NCBI GenBank assembly: GCA_946482375.1
Contig: CAMLRH010000078.1
Location: 1-9,833 of the forward strand
Direction: 5' to 3'
From: an uncultured Caulobacteraceae bacterium
GTDB lineage: Bacteria > Pseudomonadota > Alphaproteobacteria > Caulobacterales > Caulobacteraceae
Length of the DNA: 9,833 nucleotides
In this document: positions 1 through 8,586 of the stretch, piece after piece
How the letters are laid out: each line of letters opens with the position of its first letter
Position numbering within the stretch: the first letter of the stretch is position 1
Notes under the pieces: generated by a model
Told to the model about the DNA's origin: nothing
Databases searched by the model: none
What the model saw: the letters and a program-made list of their open reading frames with translations, nothing else
Position numbers and translations under genes: made by a program

Positions 1-253
1 CGCGGATCATCGACTTCTTGGCTTCCTCGGTCGCCTTGCGGATGGCTTCCGGCACTTCACGAGCCTTGCCGTGGCCGAAGCCGACGCGGCCCTTCTGGTC
101 GCCGACGACCATCAGGGCGGCGAAGCTGAAGCGGCGGCCGCCCTTAACGGTGGCGGCGACGCGGTTGATGTGGACGAGCTTCTCGACGATGTCGCTGTCG
201 CGTTCTTCTTCGCGATTGCGGCGGTCGCCACGCTCTTCGTTCCTGCGGGCCAT
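1..253 (-). CDS. rpsE: 30S ribosomal protein S5, N-terminal part (cut by window edge)
   Basis: S5 is a small-subunit protein near the decoding region that supports translational accuracy. In E. coli its N-terminal loop is where spectinomycin-resistance changes map. The 84 visible codons start [19 protein letters not shown], a charged Arg/Glu-rich leader. The S5 double-stranded RNA-binding domain follows: [20 protein letters not shown] (about residues 29-48), [15 protein letters not shown], then [12 protein letters not shown]. The ATG start is 10 nt after the rplR stop, matching the known L18-S5 order of the spc operon. The C-terminal half lies beyond position 1, so completeness cannot be judged. 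Identification rests on the clear family sequence and on gene order. Confidence 0.97.
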   Translation of the reverse strand, partial: MARRNEERGDRRNREEERDSDIVEKLVHINRVAATVKGGRRFSFAALMVVGDQKGRVGFGHGKAREVPEAIRKATEEAKKSMIR

Positions 254-263
254 TCGTAATCCC

Positions 264-632
264 TTAGAAATTCAGGCCGGCTTCGCGCGCGGCGTCGGCC
301 AGGGCCTTGACCCGGCCATGATAGACATAGCTGCCGCGGTCGAAGACGACGTCTGTGACGCCCTTCTCCTTGGCGCGCTCGGCGACCAGCTTGCCGACGC
401 GGGCGGCGGCGTCCTTGTCCGAGCCCTTGGCCTTGGCCTTGGCCTTCTTCTCGCCTTCCAGCGAGGAGGCGGCGGCCAGGGTCACGCCGTTCTGATCGTC
501 GATGATCTGGGCGTAGATGTTCTTGGACGAGCGGAACACCGACAGGCGCGGGCGGCCGTTCGACAGCGCCCGGAGGCGCGTGCGCGTGCGCTGGGAGCGC
601 TTGGCGGCGGATTGGCGGGAAGTGAGGGCCAT
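264..632 (-). CDS. rplR: 50S ribosomal protein L18
   Basis: L18 binds 5S rRNA with L5 and L25 in the central protuberance of the large subunit. The 122-residue product is close to the usual bacterial length (about 117-120). It has a basic N-terminus ([16 protein letters not shown]), the conserved [20 protein letters not shown] block (about residues 28-47), and the C-terminal [24 protein letters not shown] signature. A lysine/alanine-rich stretch (KKAKAKAKG, about 62-70) lies in the loop between the halves. The ATG start is 3 nt after the rplF stop and the gene ends 10 nt before rpsE, so translation is probably coupled. Nothing is missing or broken. Confidence 0.98.
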   Translation of the reverse strand: MALTSRQSAAKRSQRTRTRLRALSNGRPRLSVFRSSKNIYAQIIDDQNGVTLAAASSLEGEKKAKAKAKGSDKDAAARVGKLVAERAKEKGVTDVVFDRGSYVYHGRVKALADAAREAGLNF

Positions 633-635
633 GGC

Positions 636-1169
636 TTACTTCTTTTTGCCTTCTTTGCGGCGGACCTGCTCGCCGGCGTAGCGCACGCCCTTGCCCTTGT
701 AGGGCTCGGGCGGACGGATGCGGCGGATCTTGGCCGCGGTCTCGCCGACCAGCTGCTTGTCGATGCCGCTGATCTTGATCTCGGTCTGCTTGGGCACCGC
801 GAAGGTCACGCCCTGCGGCGCCGGAATGTCGACGTCGTGGGAGAAACCCAGCTGCATGGAGAGCGCATTGCCCTTCATCGCCGCGCGGTAGCCGACGCCG
901 ACCAGCTCGAGCGTCTGCTCGTAACCGGTGGTGACGCCCACGACCATGTTGTTCACCAGCGAACGCGACAGGCCCCACATGGCGGCGGCGCGCTTGCTTT
1001 CGTCGCGAGGCGTCAGCGTCAGCGACGAGCCTTCCTGGGCCACTTCGATCTCGTCGGCCACGGTCCAGGCGAGCTGACCCTTCGGGCCCTTCACCGTCAC
1101 CGTCTGACCTTCCAGCGTGAGGGTCACGCCGTTCGGTATCTCGATGGGCTTCTTGCCGATACGCGACAT
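636..1169 (-). CDS. rplF: 50S ribosomal protein L6
   Basis: L6 binds 23S rRNA near the sarcin-ricin loop and the factor-binding site of the large subunit. The 177-residue product matches the E. coli length (177). It shows the [17 protein letters not shown] start, the [27 protein letters not shown] block linking the two tandem domains (about residues 70-96), and the diagnostic C-terminal motif [16 protein letters not shown] (about 152-167) followed by a lysine-rich end. Only 1 nt separates the rpsH stop from this ATG (TGATATG), so re-initiation by the same ribosome is likely. It is an ordinary, intact member of the spc cluster. Confidence 0.98.
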   Translation of the reverse strand: MSRIGKKPIEIPNGVTLTLEGQTVTVKGPKGQLAWTVADEIEVAQEGSSLTLTPRDESKRAAAMWGLSRSLVNNMVVGVTTGYEQTLELVGVGYRAAMKGNALSMQLGFSHDVDIPAPQGVTFAVPKQTEIKISGIDKQLVGETAAKIRRIRPPEPYKGKGVRYAGEQVRRKEGKKK

Positions 1170-1170
1170 A

Positions 1171-1566
1171 TCAATACACCCGGATGAGAACTTCGCCGCC
1201 GACGTTGGCGTCGCGCGCGGCGTTGTCTGACATCACGCCCTTGGGCGTCGACAGGATCGAGATGCCCAGGCCGTTCTTGATCGGCTTGAGGTCCTTGATC
1301 GAGGAGTAGACGCGGCGGCCAGGCTTCGACACGCGGCTGATCTCGGCGATCACCGGCTGGTTGTCGAAGTACTTCAGCTCGATCTCGAATTCGGGGAACG
1401 CGCCGGGCTTTTCCACGAGCGTGTAGCCGCGGATGTAGCCCTCGTCGGCCAGCACGTCGAGGACGCGGGCGCGCAGCTTGGAAGCCGGCGTCGAGACCTT
1501 GGCGCGCTTGCGTTCAGCGGCGTTCCGGATGCGGGCGATCATATCGCCGATGGGGTCGTTGACCAT
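1171..1566 (-). CDS. rpsH: 30S ribosomal protein S8
   Basis: S8 is a primary 16S rRNA binder of the small-subunit platform. In E. coli it is also the translational repressor of the spc operon, acting at rplE. The 131-residue product starts [16 protein letters not shown]. It carries [18 protein letters not shown] (about residues 99-116), the conserved rRNA-contact motif, and ends GGEVLIRVY as expected. The start is well supported: GGAGGG lies just upstream of the ATG in the 12-nt gap after rpsN, one of the strongest Shine-Dalgarno sequences in the cluster. Whether S8 represses this operon here cannot be read from the sequence. Confidence 0.98.
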   Translation of the reverse strand: MVNDPIGDMIARIRNAAERKRAKVSTPASKLRARVLDVLADEGYIRGYTLVEKPGAFPEFEIELKYFDNQPVIAEISRVSKPGRRVYSSIKDLKPIKNGLGISILSTPKGVMSDNAARDANVGGEVLIRVY

Positions 1567-1578
1567 TTCAGACCCTCC

Positions 1579-1884
1579 TTACCAGCTCGACTTGACGAGG
1601 CCGGGGATCAGCCCCTGCGAGCCGAGCTCGCGCAGGGAGATCCGGCTCATCTTCAGCTTGCGGTAGTAGGCGCGCGGGCGGCCCGTGATCTCGCACCGGT
1701 TACGGATGCGGGTCGCGGACGAGTTGCGCGGCAGTTCCGCCAGCTTCAGCCGGGCTTCGAAACGTTCTTCGAGCGGCAGGCTCTCGTCGTTGGCGATCGC
1801 CTTCAGCGCGGCGCGCTTCTCGGCGTTCTGCTTGACGAGCTTCTTGACCATCTCGTTGCGGTTGACGGCGCTCTTCTTGGCCAT
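1579..1884 (-). CDS. rpsN: 30S ribosomal protein S14, zinc-independent long form
   Basis: S14 is a late-binding protein of the 30S head. The 101-residue length and the absence of CxxC pairs (a single Cys, in [20 protein letters not shown]) place it in the long, zinc-independent C-minus class usual in Proteobacteria, not the short zinc-ribbon type. The N-terminus [19 protein letters not shown] is a basic helix and the C-terminus [20 protein letters not shown] is the family signature. The 21-nt gap before the ATG contains GGGAAGGAAAG, an acceptable ribosome-binding site. The gene lies between rplE and rpsH as in E. coli. Confidence 0.98.
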   Translation of the reverse strand: MAKKSAVNRNEMVKKLVKQNAEKRAALKAIANDESLPLEERFEARLKLAELPRNSSATRIRNRCEITGRPRAYYRKLKMSRISLRELGSQGLIPGLVKSSW

Positions 1885-1905
1885 GTGCTTCTTTCCTTCC
1901 CGCTC

Positions 1906-2463
1906 TTAGCTGTTGAACGGGAACTGGAATTCCGCGAGGAGCGCCTTGGCCTCCTCGTCGGTCTTCGCGGTCGTGGTGACGATGATGTCCATGCCCCAGA
2001 TCTGGTCGATCTGGTCATAGTTGATCTCCGGAAACACGATGTGCTCCTTCAGGCCCATGGCGTAGTTGCCACGGCCGTCGAAGCTCGTGCCCTTCAGGCC
2101 CCGGAAGTCCTTCACGCGCGGCAGCGCGATGGTGATCAGGCGGTCCAGGAACTCATACATGCGGTCCTTGCGAAGGGTGACCTTCGCGCCGACCACCATG
2201 CCCTCGCGGATCTTGAACTGGGCGATGGACTGACGGGCCTTGGTGGCGACCGGCTTCTGACCGGCGATGAGGGCAAGGTCCTTCATCGCGGCCTGGGCCT
2301 TCTTGGAGTCCGCCACGGCCTCGCCGATCCCCATGTTGAGGACGATCTTGTCCAGCTTGGGGACCTGCATCTCGTTCGTGTAGCCGAACTTCTCCTTCAT
2401 CGCGGCGCGGACGCGCTCGCGATACTGGGTCTTCAGCCGGGGTTCGTAAGCTTGCTCAGCCAT
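1906..2463 (-). CDS. rplE: 50S ribosomal protein L5
   Basis: L5 binds 5S rRNA and helix 84 of 23S rRNA in the central protuberance and contacts the P-site tRNA. The 185-residue product is slightly longer than the E. coli protein (179). It has the signature [16 protein letters not shown] (about residues 34-49), [22 protein letters not shown] with the conserved basic loop, [29 protein letters not shown], and a C-terminal [19 protein letters not shown] strand-helix unit. The start codon overlaps the end of rplX by 8 nt (ATGGCTGA), a clear sign of coupled translation. In E. coli the S8 repressor site lies around this start; no obvious S8-like fold was checked here. Confidence 0.98.
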   Translation of the reverse strand: MAEQAYEPRLKTQYRERVRAAMKEKFGYTNEMQVPKLDKIVLNMGIGEAVADSKKAQAAMKDLALIAGQKPVATKARQSIAQFKIREGMVVGAKVTLRKDRMYEFLDRLITIALPRVKDFRGLKGTSFDGRGNYAMGLKEHIVFPEINYDQIDQIWGMDIIVTTTAKTDEEAKALLAEFQFPFNS

Positions 2464-2770
2464 GGATCACCTCGCCGGTGGTCTTGGCGAACCGCACCTT
2501 CTTGTCTCCTTCCGTGCGGAAACCGACGCGGGTCGGCTTGCCGGCGGAGTCGACGATGGCGACGTTCGACAGATGAAGCGGCGCTTCCTTGTGCTTGATG
2601 CCGCCCTGCGGATCGAGCTGGGTGGGACGGGTGTGGCGCTGGACCATGTTGAGGCCCTCGACCACCACGCGGTTCTCCTTCGGGAAAACCTTCGTGACAT
2701 TGCCGGTGCGGCCCTTGTCCTTGCCGGTCAGGACGACGACGCGGTCGCCCTTCTTGATCTTCGCCGCCAT
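2456..2770 (-). CDS. rplX: 50S ribosomal protein L24
   Basis: L24 is an assembly-initiator protein of the large subunit that binds the 5' domain of 23S rRNA. The 104-residue product has the KOW motif at its start ([20 protein letters not shown], about residues 6-25), then [15 protein letters not shown] and [14 protein letters not shown] as in the family. The ATG start shares one base with the rplN stop (TGATG). The same reading frame stays open farther upstream, inside rplN, but that extension has no L24 similarity and would overlap rplN for 300 bases, so the MAAKIKKGD start is chosen. The 3' end overlaps rplE by 8 nt. Confidence 0.97.
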   Translation of the reverse strand: MAAKIKKGDRVVVLTGKDKGRTGNVTKVFPKENRVVVEGLNMVQRHTRPTQLDPQGGIKHKEAPLHLSNVAIVDSAGKPTRVGFRTEGDKKVRFAKTTGEVIHG

Positions 2771-3138
2771 CACAGCACCTCGGGGGCGAGAGAAATGATC
2801 TTCATGTGGTTCTTGGCGCGCAGTTCGCGAGGAACCGGGCCGAAGATCCGCGTGCCGATCGGCTCGCTCTGCTTGTTGACGATCACCGCCGCGTTCTTGT
2901 CGAAGCGGATGACCGAGCCGTCCTTGCGCTTGATGCCCTGCGACGTGCGCACGACGATGGCCTGAAGGACGTCGCCCTTCTTCACGCGGCCACGCGGGAT
3001 GGCTTCCTTCACGGAGACGACGATCTTGTCGCCTACGTGGGCGTAGCGGCGCTTGGCCCCGCCAAGCACCTTGATGCACATGACCCGGCGCGCGCCCGAA
3101 TTGTCGGCGACGTCCAGGTTAGTTTGCATCTGGATCAT
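2770..3138 (-). CDS. rplN: 50S ribosomal protein L14
   Basis: L14 lies at the subunit interface, forms intersubunit bridges with 16S rRNA, and is the docking site of the silencing factor RsfS. The 122-residue length is typical (E. coli 123). Visible signatures are [21 protein letters not shown] at the N-terminus, [14 protein letters not shown], and [32 protein letters not shown] (about residues 75-106). In E. coli L14 is the first gene of the separate spc operon. Here it follows rpsQ after only 18 nt, which contain GGAAGG upstream of the ATG but no room for a promoter, so the S10 and spc blocks appear fused. Confidence 0.98.
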   Translation of the reverse strand: MIQMQTNLDVADNSGARRVMCIKVLGGAKRRYAHVGDKIVVSVKEAIPRGRVKKGDVLQAIVVRTSQGIKRKDGSVIRFDKNAAVIVNKQSEPIGTRIFGPVPRELRAKNHMKIISLAPEVL

Positions 3139-3156
3139 GGGTCTAAACCTTCCAGA

Positions 3157-3396
3157 CTAGGCTTCGGCCTTGGGAAGCACTTCCCAGGTCTTCAGCTTGG
3201 ACTTCGGCGCGCACTCGACGATCTTGGCGATTTCGCCCGCCTTGTAGGCGTTGGTCTCGTCGTGAGCGTGATACTTCTTCGACCGGCGCACGGTCTTGCG
3301 CAGCAGCGGGTGCAGGAAGGTCCGCTCGACCTTCACGACCACCGTCTTGTCGCCCTTGTCGGAGACGACCACGCCTTCGAGAATACGTTTCGGCAT
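3157..3396 (-). CDS. rpsQ: 30S ribosomal protein S17
   Basis: S17 is a primary 16S rRNA-binding protein with an OB fold, stabilising the body of the small subunit. The 79-residue product (E. coli 84) starts [21 protein letters not shown] and contains the typical [14 protein letters not shown] segment (about residues 34-47) and [14 protein letters not shown]. It ends with TAG. The ATG is 10 nt downstream of the rpmC stop, with GGAAAC as a weak ribosome-binding site in the gap. It is the last gene of the classical S10 operon and is followed directly by rplN. Confidence 0.97.
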   Translation of the reverse strand: MPKRILEGVVVSDKGDKTVVVKVERTFLHPLLRKTVRRSKKYHAHDETNAYKAGEIAKIVECAPKSKLKTWEVLPKAEA

Positions 3397-3406
3397 CGGT
3401 GTTTCC

Positions 3407-3598
3407 TTACGCGGCCGGCTTGGACCGCAGCACGGTCTTGATCCGCGCGATGTCCTTGCGGATTTCGTTCGCGCGGTGGGTCTTTTCCATCTGACCGGTC
3501 GCCGCCTGAAAGCGCAGGTTGAACTGCTCCTTCTTCAGGTTCAGCAGCGCCTCCGACAGCTGGTCGGGCGTCATGCCCCGGATTTGGTCGATCTTCAT
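3407..3598 (-). CDS. rpmC: 50S ribosomal protein L29
   Basis: L29 sits next to L23 at the polypeptide exit tunnel. The 63-residue helical-hairpin protein reads [19 protein letters not shown], then the signature [36 protein letters not shown]. The start is a choice. A TTG two codons upstream (position 3604) would give 65 residues, but the GGAG of GCGGAGCATTGACCATG is then only 3-4 nt away, whereas it is about 9 nt from the ATG at 3598. That ATG also gives the usual family N-terminus and begins 2 nt after the rplP TGA. Confidence 0.95.
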   Translation of the reverse strand: MKIDQIRGMTPDQLSEALLNLKKEQFNLRFQAATGQMEKTHRANEIRKDIARIKTVLRSKPAA

Positions 3599-3600
3599 GG

Positions 3601-4026
3601 TCAATGCTCCGCCGCCGCGTCGATCCGCGTGACGATCCGCGTGCGGATCGGCAGCTTGGCGGCGCCGAGTTTCAGGGCGTCGCGCGCGATATCGTCGGCC
3701 ACGCCGTCGATTTCAAACATGATGCGGCCAGGAGCCACACGGGCGGCCCAGTACTCGACCGAGCCCTTGCCCTTGCCCATGCGGACTTCGGCCGGCTTGT
3801 CGGTGACCGGCAAGTCCGGGAAGATGCGGATCCACACCCGGCCCTGACGCTTCATGTGACGCGTGATGGCCCGGCGGGCGGCTTCGATCTGGCGGGCGGT
3901 GATGCGCTCGGGCTCCACGGCCTTGAGGCCGTACGAGCCGAAGTTCAGCAGCGTGCCGCCCTTCGAGTTCCCGTGGATGCGGCCCTTGAAGGCCTTCCGG
4001 TACTTGGTTTTCTTCGGTGACAGCAT
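3601..4026 (-). CDS. rplP: 50S ribosomal protein L16
   Basis: L16 helps form the A-site tRNA corridor of the large subunit and is needed late in assembly. The 141-residue product begins [20 protein letters not shown] and contains [39 protein letters not shown] and the conserved [19 protein letters not shown] (about residues 82-100). The Arg at about position 82 corresponds to the E. coli residue known to be hydroxylated. The gene lies 5 nt after rpsC and 2 nt before rpmC. The C-terminal part, [13 protein letters not shown], is slightly longer than in E. coli (136 aa). It is intact and ordinary. Confidence 0.98.
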   Translation of the reverse strand: MLSPKKTKYRKAFKGRIHGNSKGGTLLNFGSYGLKAVEPERITARQIEAARRAITRHMKRQGRVWIRIFPDLPVTDKPAEVRMGKGKGSVEYWAARVAPGRIMFEIDGVADDIARDALKLGAAKLPIRTRIVTRIDAAAEH

Positions 4027-4031
4027 GGTAC

Positions 4032-4795
<764 letters not shown>

Positions 4796-4796
<1 letters not shown>

Positions 4797-5176
4797 CAGG
4801 CGGCCTCACCCAGCTCGCGGACCACGATGGTGATCTCGCTGAACGGCTTTTCGATACGCGCCGCCCGGCCGCGCGCGCGCGGCGAGAAACGCTTCATAAT
4901 CAGGTTCTTGCCCACGAAAGCCTCGGCGACGACCAGGGAGTCGATGTCGAGGTTGTGGTTGTTCTCGGCGTTCGAGATGGCGCTGTAGAGCGCCTTGCGA
5001 ACGTCCTTGGCGATGCGCTTGTGGCTGAACTCGAGCTCGTTCAGCGCCTTCTGCACCCTCAGGCCGCGGATCGACTGGGCCACGAGGTTCAGCTTGCGCG
5101 CCGAGGTCCGCAGGGTGCGGACCTTGGCCATCGCTTCGGCGCCGGTGAGACGGCGGTCCTTGGCTTTCTTGCTCAT
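4796..5176 (-). CDS. rplV: 50S ribosomal protein L22
   Basis: L22 contacts all 23S rRNA domains, and its long beta-hairpin lines the peptide exit tunnel, where macrolide-resistance and arrest-peptide changes map in other bacteria. The 126-residue product carries [41 protein letters not shown], and the hairpin [20 protein letters not shown] (about residues 94-113) with no visible loss in the hairpin tip. The N-terminal [17 protein letters not shown] is a short extension relative to E. coli (110 aa). The ATG is 3 nt after the rpsS stop. Confidence 0.98.
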
Positions 5177-5179
5177 GGC

Positions 5180-5458
5180 CTACTTCCTCTTGGCCTTCTT
5201 GTCGGCCGCGTGGCCCGGGAAGTTCCGCGTCGGCGCGAACTCGCCCAGCTTGTGACCGACCATGTCCTCGGAAACGAGGACCGGCACGTGCTTCTGGCCG
5301 TTGTGCACGCCGAAGGTCAGGCCGACGAACTGCGGCATGATGGTCGAGCGGCGCGACCAGGTCTTGATGACGTCCTTGCGGCCGGAGCCCTGCGAGGCTT
5401 CCGCCTTCTTGAGCAGGTATCCGTCGACGAACGGGCCTTTCCAGACAGAGCGTGTCAT
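5180..5458 (-). CDS. rpsS: 30S ribosomal protein S19
   Basis: S19 is a head protein of the small subunit that with S13 contacts the A-site finger and 5S region of the large subunit. The 92 residues match the family length exactly. Signatures are [42 protein letters not shown] (about residues 31-54) and [18 protein letters not shown] (about 67-84), with a lysine-rich end. The gene is separated by 3 nt from both rplB and rplV, so it depends on coupled translation. No irregularity is seen. Confidence 0.98.
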   Translation of the reverse strand: MTRSVWKGPFVDGYLLKKAEASQGSGRKDVIKTWSRRSTIMPQFVGLTFGVHNGQKHVPVLVSEDMVGHKLGEFAPTRNFPGHAADKKAKRK

Positions 5459-5461
5459 GGC

Positions 5462-6301
5462 TTAGCGGGCCTTCTTGGCTTTGTGACGGCTGCGGATGAT
5501 GAACTTGTCCGTAGCCTTGTTGGTGCGGGTCTTGCGGCCCTTCGTGGGCTTGCCCCACGGCGTGACCGGGTGACGGCCGCCCGAGGTGCGGCCTTCGCCG
5601 CCGCCGTGCGGGTGGTCGATCGGGTTCATGGCGACGCCGCGGACGTGCGGGCGGAAGCCCTTGTGACGGACGCGGCCGGCCTTGCCGAGCGTCTCGTTCA
5701 TGTGGTCCGGGTTCGACACCGCGCCGACCGTGGCCATGCAGCTGTCCTGGACCATGCGCAGCTCGCCCGAATTCAGGCGGATCTGGGCGTAGCCGGCGTC
5801 ACGGCCGACCAGCTGGGCGTAGGCGCCGGCCGAACGGGCGATCTGGCCGCCCTTGGCGGGCTTCAGCTCGACGTTGTGGATGATGGTGCCGATCGGCAGG
5901 CCGCGCAGCGGCGCGGCGTTGCCCGGCTTCACGTCCACCTTCTCAGCGGCCAGCACCTCGTCGCCGACCTTGATGCGCTGGGGCGCCAGGATGTAGGCGA
6001 GCTCGCCGTCGGCGTAGCGGATCAGGGCGATGAAAGCCGTGCGGTTCGGATCGTACTCGAGACGCTCGACTGTCGCCGGGACGTCGAACTTGCGGCGCTT
6101 GAAGTCGATCTTGCGATAGAGGCGCTTGGCGCCGCCGCCACGGAAGCGAACGGCGATGCGACCGCCGCCGCCACGGCCGCCGGTCTTGGTCAGACCTTCG
6201 ACGAGCGACTTCTCGGGCTTGCCCTTGTGGAGCTCGCTGCGGTCGACGAGGACCAGGCCGCGGCGGCCCGGCGACGTCGGATTGAACTGCTTCAGAGCCA
6301 T
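5462..6301 (-). CDS. rplB: 50S ribosomal protein L2
   Basis: L2 is one of the most conserved ribosomal proteins, a primary 23S rRNA binder required for subunit association and peptidyl-transferase activity. The 279-residue product shows the N-terminal [12 protein letters not shown], the [23 protein letters not shown] stretch (about residues 41-63), [26 protein letters not shown], and the key loop [19 protein letters not shown] (about 225-243). The His at about position 230 corresponds to the functionally important E. coli His229. It ends in a very basic tail. It starts 3 nt after rplW and is intact. Confidence 0.99.
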   Translation of the reverse strand: MALKQFNPTSPGRRGLVLVDRSELHKGKPEKSLVEGLTKTGGRGGGGRIAVRFRGGGAKRLYRKIDFKRRKFDVPATVERLEYDPNRTAFIALIRYADGELAYILAPQRIKVGDEVLAAEKVDVKPGNAAPLRGLPIGTIIHNVELKPAKGGQIARSAGAYAQLVGRDAGYAQIRLNSGELRMVQDSCMATVGAVSNPDHMNETLGKAGRVRHKGFRPHVRGVAMNPIDHPHGGGEGRTSGGRHPVTPWGKPTKGRKTRTNKATDKFIIRSRHKAKKAR

Positions 6302-6304
6302 CTC

Positions 6305-6601
6305 TTAGAGCCCCGTGCTGATGTCGATCGACTGGCCCTCGGCCAGCGTCACGATGGCTTTCTTGACGTCCGAGCGACGGCCCGGGCGACCGCGGAAGCG
6401 CTTGGTCTTGCCCTTCACGTTGAGGGTATTGACCTTGGTCACCTTGACCTTGAACAGCTCTTCGATCGCGGCGGCGATTTCGTCCTTCGTCGAGTCCTGA
6501 GCGACCTTGAAGACGACCTTGTTCTGCTCGGAGAGCAGGGTCGCCTTTTCGGTGATCACCGGCGAAAGGATGACGTCGTAGTGGCGAGCGGTGGCGGCCA
6601 T
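6305..6601 (-). CDS. rplW: 50S ribosomal protein L23
   Basis: L23 sits at the exit of the polypeptide tunnel and is the docking site for trigger factor and SRP. The 98-residue product begins [20 protein letters not shown], with Glu18 aligning with the E. coli trigger-factor contact residue Glu18. The long loop [30 protein letters not shown] (about residues 57-86) is the tunnel-facing part. The ATG shares one base with the rplD stop (TGATG). Length and sequence are normal for the family. Confidence 0.98.
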   Translation of the reverse strand: MAATARHYDVILSPVITEKATLLSEQNKVVFKVAQDSTKDEIAAAIEELFKVKVTKVNTLNVKGKTKRFRGRPGRRSDVKKAIVTLAEGQSIDISTGL

Positions 6602-7239
6602 CAGGCGGCTTCCTTCTCAGCAAACCGCGCGCGGATCGCGTCGACCGCATCCTTGGTCAGGACGAGGGTGTCGCGACGCAGCACGTCATAGACGTTCAGG
6701 CCGGCGTTCGGCAGCACGTCCACGTTCGGGATGTTGCGGGCCGCCAGCGCGAAGTTGGCGTCCACTTCGGGGCCCGCGATGATCAGCGCGTTCTTCAGGC
6801 CAATGCCGGCGAACTGACCACGCAGGGCGGCCGTCTTCGGCTCCTTCAGCGTGGCGGCGTCGAGCACCACCAGCGTCCCGGCCTTGGCCTTCGACGACAG
6901 GGCGTGCTTCAGCGCCAGCGCGCGAATCTTCTTGGGCAGGTCGAAGGCGTGGCTGCGGACCACGGGACCGTGGGCCTTGGCGCCGCCGACGAACTGGGCC
7001 GCCCGGCGCGAACCGTGACGAGCGCCGCCGGTGCCCTTCTGGCGGTACATCTTCTTGCCCGTGCGCGAGACTTCGTTGCGCACCTGGATCTTGTGGGTGC
7101 CGGCGCGGCGCTTGGCGAGCTGCCAGGTGACGACGCGCTGCAGGATGTCCCCGCGGATATCCTCGATGCCGAAGATGTCGTCAGGCAGCTCGATCGAGCC
7201 GCCCTTGCCGCCGTCCAGTTTGATGACGTCGAGTTTCAT
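6601..7239 (-). CDS. rplD: 50S ribosomal protein L4
   Basis: L4 is an early assembly protein whose extended loop lines the exit tunnel. In E. coli it represses its own S10 operon by attenuation and translation inhibition in the leader. The 212-residue product has the loop [20 protein letters not shown] and [15 protein letters not shown] (about residues 56-92) inside the globular domain, and later [19 protein letters not shown]. The start overlaps the rplC stop (ATGA), with a G-rich stretch inside the end of rplC as the likely ribosome-binding site. Whether L4 autoregulation works here is unknown; the leader of this operon does contain a candidate hairpin. Confidence 0.98.
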   Translation of the reverse strand: MKLDVIKLDGGKGGSIELPDDIFGIEDIRGDILQRVVTWQLAKRRAGTHKIQVRNEVSRTGKKMYRQKGTGGARHGSRRAAQFVGGAKAHGPVVRSHAFDLPKKIRALALKHALSSKAKAGTLVVLDAATLKEPKTAALRGQFAGIGLKNALIIAGPEVDANFALAARNIPNVDVLPNAGLNVYDVLRRDTLVLTKDAVDAIRARFAEKEAA

Positions 7240-8126
7240 TGTTGTTCTTCGCCCCCTTCGCTCGGGGCCGCCTCTTCGCCGCCTTCGGCGGGAGCAGCTT
7301 CTTCCTGGGCGCCGGTGTCTTCGGCGGCCGCTTCGACCGGGGCCTCGGTTTCGGTCACCGGCGCTTCGGCGACGGCCTCTTCGGCGGCGACTTCTTCGAC
7401 GGGAGCCTCGGCCGGAGCTTCTTCAACGGCGGGAGCGGGAGCTTCCTCGCCCGCCCTGCGGAAGGCGCCCGGGATCGGCAGATCCTGGGGAGCCTTGGCC
7501 TTCACCGCGTCGCGGATCTTGACGTAGCTGCCCTCAGTGCCCGGAACGGCGCCCTTCACCAGGATCAGGCCGCGGTCGGCGTCCACTTTCCAGATGGTGA
7601 GGTTCAGCGTGGTGACGGTTTCCTGGCCGAGGTGGCCGGCCATCTTCTTGCCCGGGAAGGTGCGGCCCGGGTCCTGACGGTTGCCGGTCGAACCGTGCGA
7701 ACGGTGGGAGACCGAGACACCGTGGGTGGCGCGAAGGCCCCCGAAGTTCCAGCGCTTCATGGCGCCGGCGAAGCCCTTACCGACGGTGACGCCCTGGATA
7801 TCGACCTTCTGGCCGGCGACGAAGTGGTCGGCGGTGAATTCCGCGCCCACGTCGATCAGGTTGTCCTCGGAGACGCGGAACTCGGAAACAATCCGCTTGG
7901 GCTCCACGGCCGCCTTGGCGAAGTGCCCGCGCATGGCGTTGGAGGTGTTCTTGGGCTTCTTAGGCCCAGCGCCGAGCTGGAGGGCGACGTAGCCGTCGCG
8001 GTCCATCGTGCGCTGGCCGGTGACCTGGCAGCCGTCGAGGCTGAGCACGGTCACGGGCACGTGCTGACCCGCTTCATCGAAGAAGCGCGTCATGCCGAGC
8101 TTTTTGGCGATCACGCCGGTACGCAT
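7236..8126 (-). CDS. rplC: 50S ribosomal protein L3 with long acidic C-terminal tail
   Basis: L3 is an assembly-initiating protein whose loop reaches the peptidyl-transferase centre. The core (about residues 1-222) is normal: [39 protein letters not shown], and the loop [27 protein letters not shown] (about 141-167), where Gln151 matches the Gln methylated by PrmB in E. coli. The product is 296 residues against about 209 in E. coli. The extra part, from about residue 225, is low-complexity Ala/Glu/Pro/Val with 22 Glu, 1 Asp and no Lys or Arg in the last 70 residues. It ends in two 9-residue repeats ([18 protein letters not shown]). The frame continues cleanly from core to tail and the stop overlaps rplD, so this is a real extension and not a misread frame. 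Confidence 0.97.
   Translation of the reverse strand: MRTGVIAKKLGMTRFFDEAGQHVPVTVLSLDGCQVTGQRTMDRDGYVALQLGAGPKKPKNTSNAMRGHFAKAAVEPKRIVSEFRVSEDNLIDVGAEFTADHFVAGQKVDIQGVTVGKGFAGAMKRWNFGGLRATHGVSVSHRSHGSTGNRQDPGRTFPGKKMAGHLGQETVTTLNLTIWKVDADRGLILVKGAVPGTEGSYVKIRDAVKAKAPQDLPIPGAFRRAGEEAPAPAVEEAPAEAPVEEVAAEEAVAEAPVTETEAPVEAAAEDTGAQEEAAPAEGGEEAAPSEGGEEQQ
7245..7304 (-). repeat. Tandem 27-bp repeat coding the end of the L3 acidic tail
   Basis: Residues 275-283 (EEAAPAEGG) and 284-292 (EEAAPSEGG) of L3 form two adjacent copies, followed by a partial third (EE). The codons differ at most third positions between copies (for example GCT GCT CCC against GCG GCC CCG). The repeat is therefore old, or is kept at protein level; it does not look like a recent slippage duplication. 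Confidence 0.7.
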
Positions 8127-8136
8127 GGCGGTCCCC

Positions 8137-8445
8137 TTAGAGCTTGATCTCGACGTCCACGCCGGCGGACAGGTCGAGCTTCATCAGCGCGTCCACGGTC
8201 TGCGGCGTGGGGTCAACGATATCGAGCACGCGCTTGTGCGTGCGGATTTCGAACTGCTCGCGCGACTTCTTGTCGATGTGCGGCGAGCGGTTGACGGTGA
8301 ATTTCTCAATGAGCGTGGGCAGGGGAATCGGTCCCCGTACGGTGGCGCCCGTGCGCTTGGCCGTGTTCACGATCTCGCGGGTGGAATGATCCAGCACGCG
8401 GTGATCGAAGGCCTTGAGCCGGATGCGGATGTTCTGACGATCCAT
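8137..8445 (-). CDS. rpsJ: 30S ribosomal protein S10 (NusE)
   Basis: S10 is a head protein of the 30S subunit and, as NusE, a partner of NusB and NusG in antitermination and in coupling transcription to translation. The 102-residue product (E. coli 103) begins [19 protein letters not shown] and has the signature [35 protein letters not shown] (about residues 38-72), ending [12 protein letters not shown]. It is the first gene of the cluster. The ribosome-binding site is weak: the nearest candidates are GGGAA about 14 nt and GAG about 5 nt upstream of the ATG, which fits regulation in the leader but does not prove it. Confidence 0.98.
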   Translation of the reverse strand: MDRQNIRIRLKAFDHRVLDHSTREIVNTAKRTGATVRGPIPLPTLIEKFTVNRSPHIDKKSREQFEIRTHKRVLDIVDPTPQTVDALMKLDLSAGVDVEIKL

Positions 8446-8460
8446 ATCGCTCGTGTTTCC

Positions 8461-8496
8461 CTACAGACGGCGGCCCGCCCGCGTGATCTCGACCAT
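8461..8496 (-). CDS. Possible 11-codon upstream ORF in the rpsJ leader
   Basis: An ATG at 8496 opens MVEITRAGRRL and stops with TAG at 8463-8461, 15 nt before the rpsJ ATG. It is within the predicted leader. A GGGG lies about 17 nt upstream of the ATG, too far for a good ribosome-binding site. Three of the eleven residues are Arg. It could be a leader peptide or a chance ORF in GC-rich sequence; I lean to chance. Confidence 0.2.
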   Translation of the reverse strand: MVEITRAGRRL

Positions 8497-8560
8497 TTCA
8501 AAGACCAACCCCGAACCGCCTTGCGACGGAACGGACGCGAAAGTCCGCAAAAACGATTGA

Positions 8561-8586
8561 GGCCCACGCGAACCTTCGCGAGGGCC
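8561..8586 (-). promoter_or_regulatory. Leader hairpin with downstream U-tract (candidate attenuator)
   Basis: In the rpsJ leader RNA the arms GGCCC-U-CGCGA and UCGCG-U-GGGCC pair around an AGGU loop, with one U-U mismatch. Seven nucleotides after the stem comes UUUUU (8553-8549). That gap is too long for a classical intrinsic terminator, so it may be a pausing or attenuation element or simply a leader fold. It begins about 90 nt after the predicted transcription start. E. coli also has an L4-responsive structured S10 leader, but no sequence similarity to it is claimed. Confidence 0.4.

Noticed and set aside
18..1187. 389-codon plus-strand frame opposite rpsE, rplR and rplF
   Set aside because: Same cause: it mirrors real genes on the other strand and shows no recognisable protein features.
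2456..3079. Longer 207-codon version of L24
   Set aside because: The extra N-terminal part is an out-of-frame reading of rplN. The conserved L24 start MAAKIKKGD, with TGATG coupling, lies at 2770.
3599..3604. TTG start for L29 two codons upstream
   Set aside because: It would sit only 3-4 nt from GGAG. The ATG at 3598 has correct spacing and gives the normal family N-terminus.
4955..6691. 578-codon open frame on the plus strand opposite rplV, rpsS, rplB and rplW
   Set aside because: It runs antisense to four certain ribosomal genes. Long antisense frames arise from GC-rich third positions. The product is low-complexity Ala/Leu/Asp/Arg with no domain, and no start signal is seen.
8561..8586. 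Leader hairpin as a full intrinsic terminator
   Set aside because: The U-tract begins seven nucleotides beyond the stem and ends in GCGG. A classical terminator needs the U-run directly at the stem base, so only a regulatory role is proposed.
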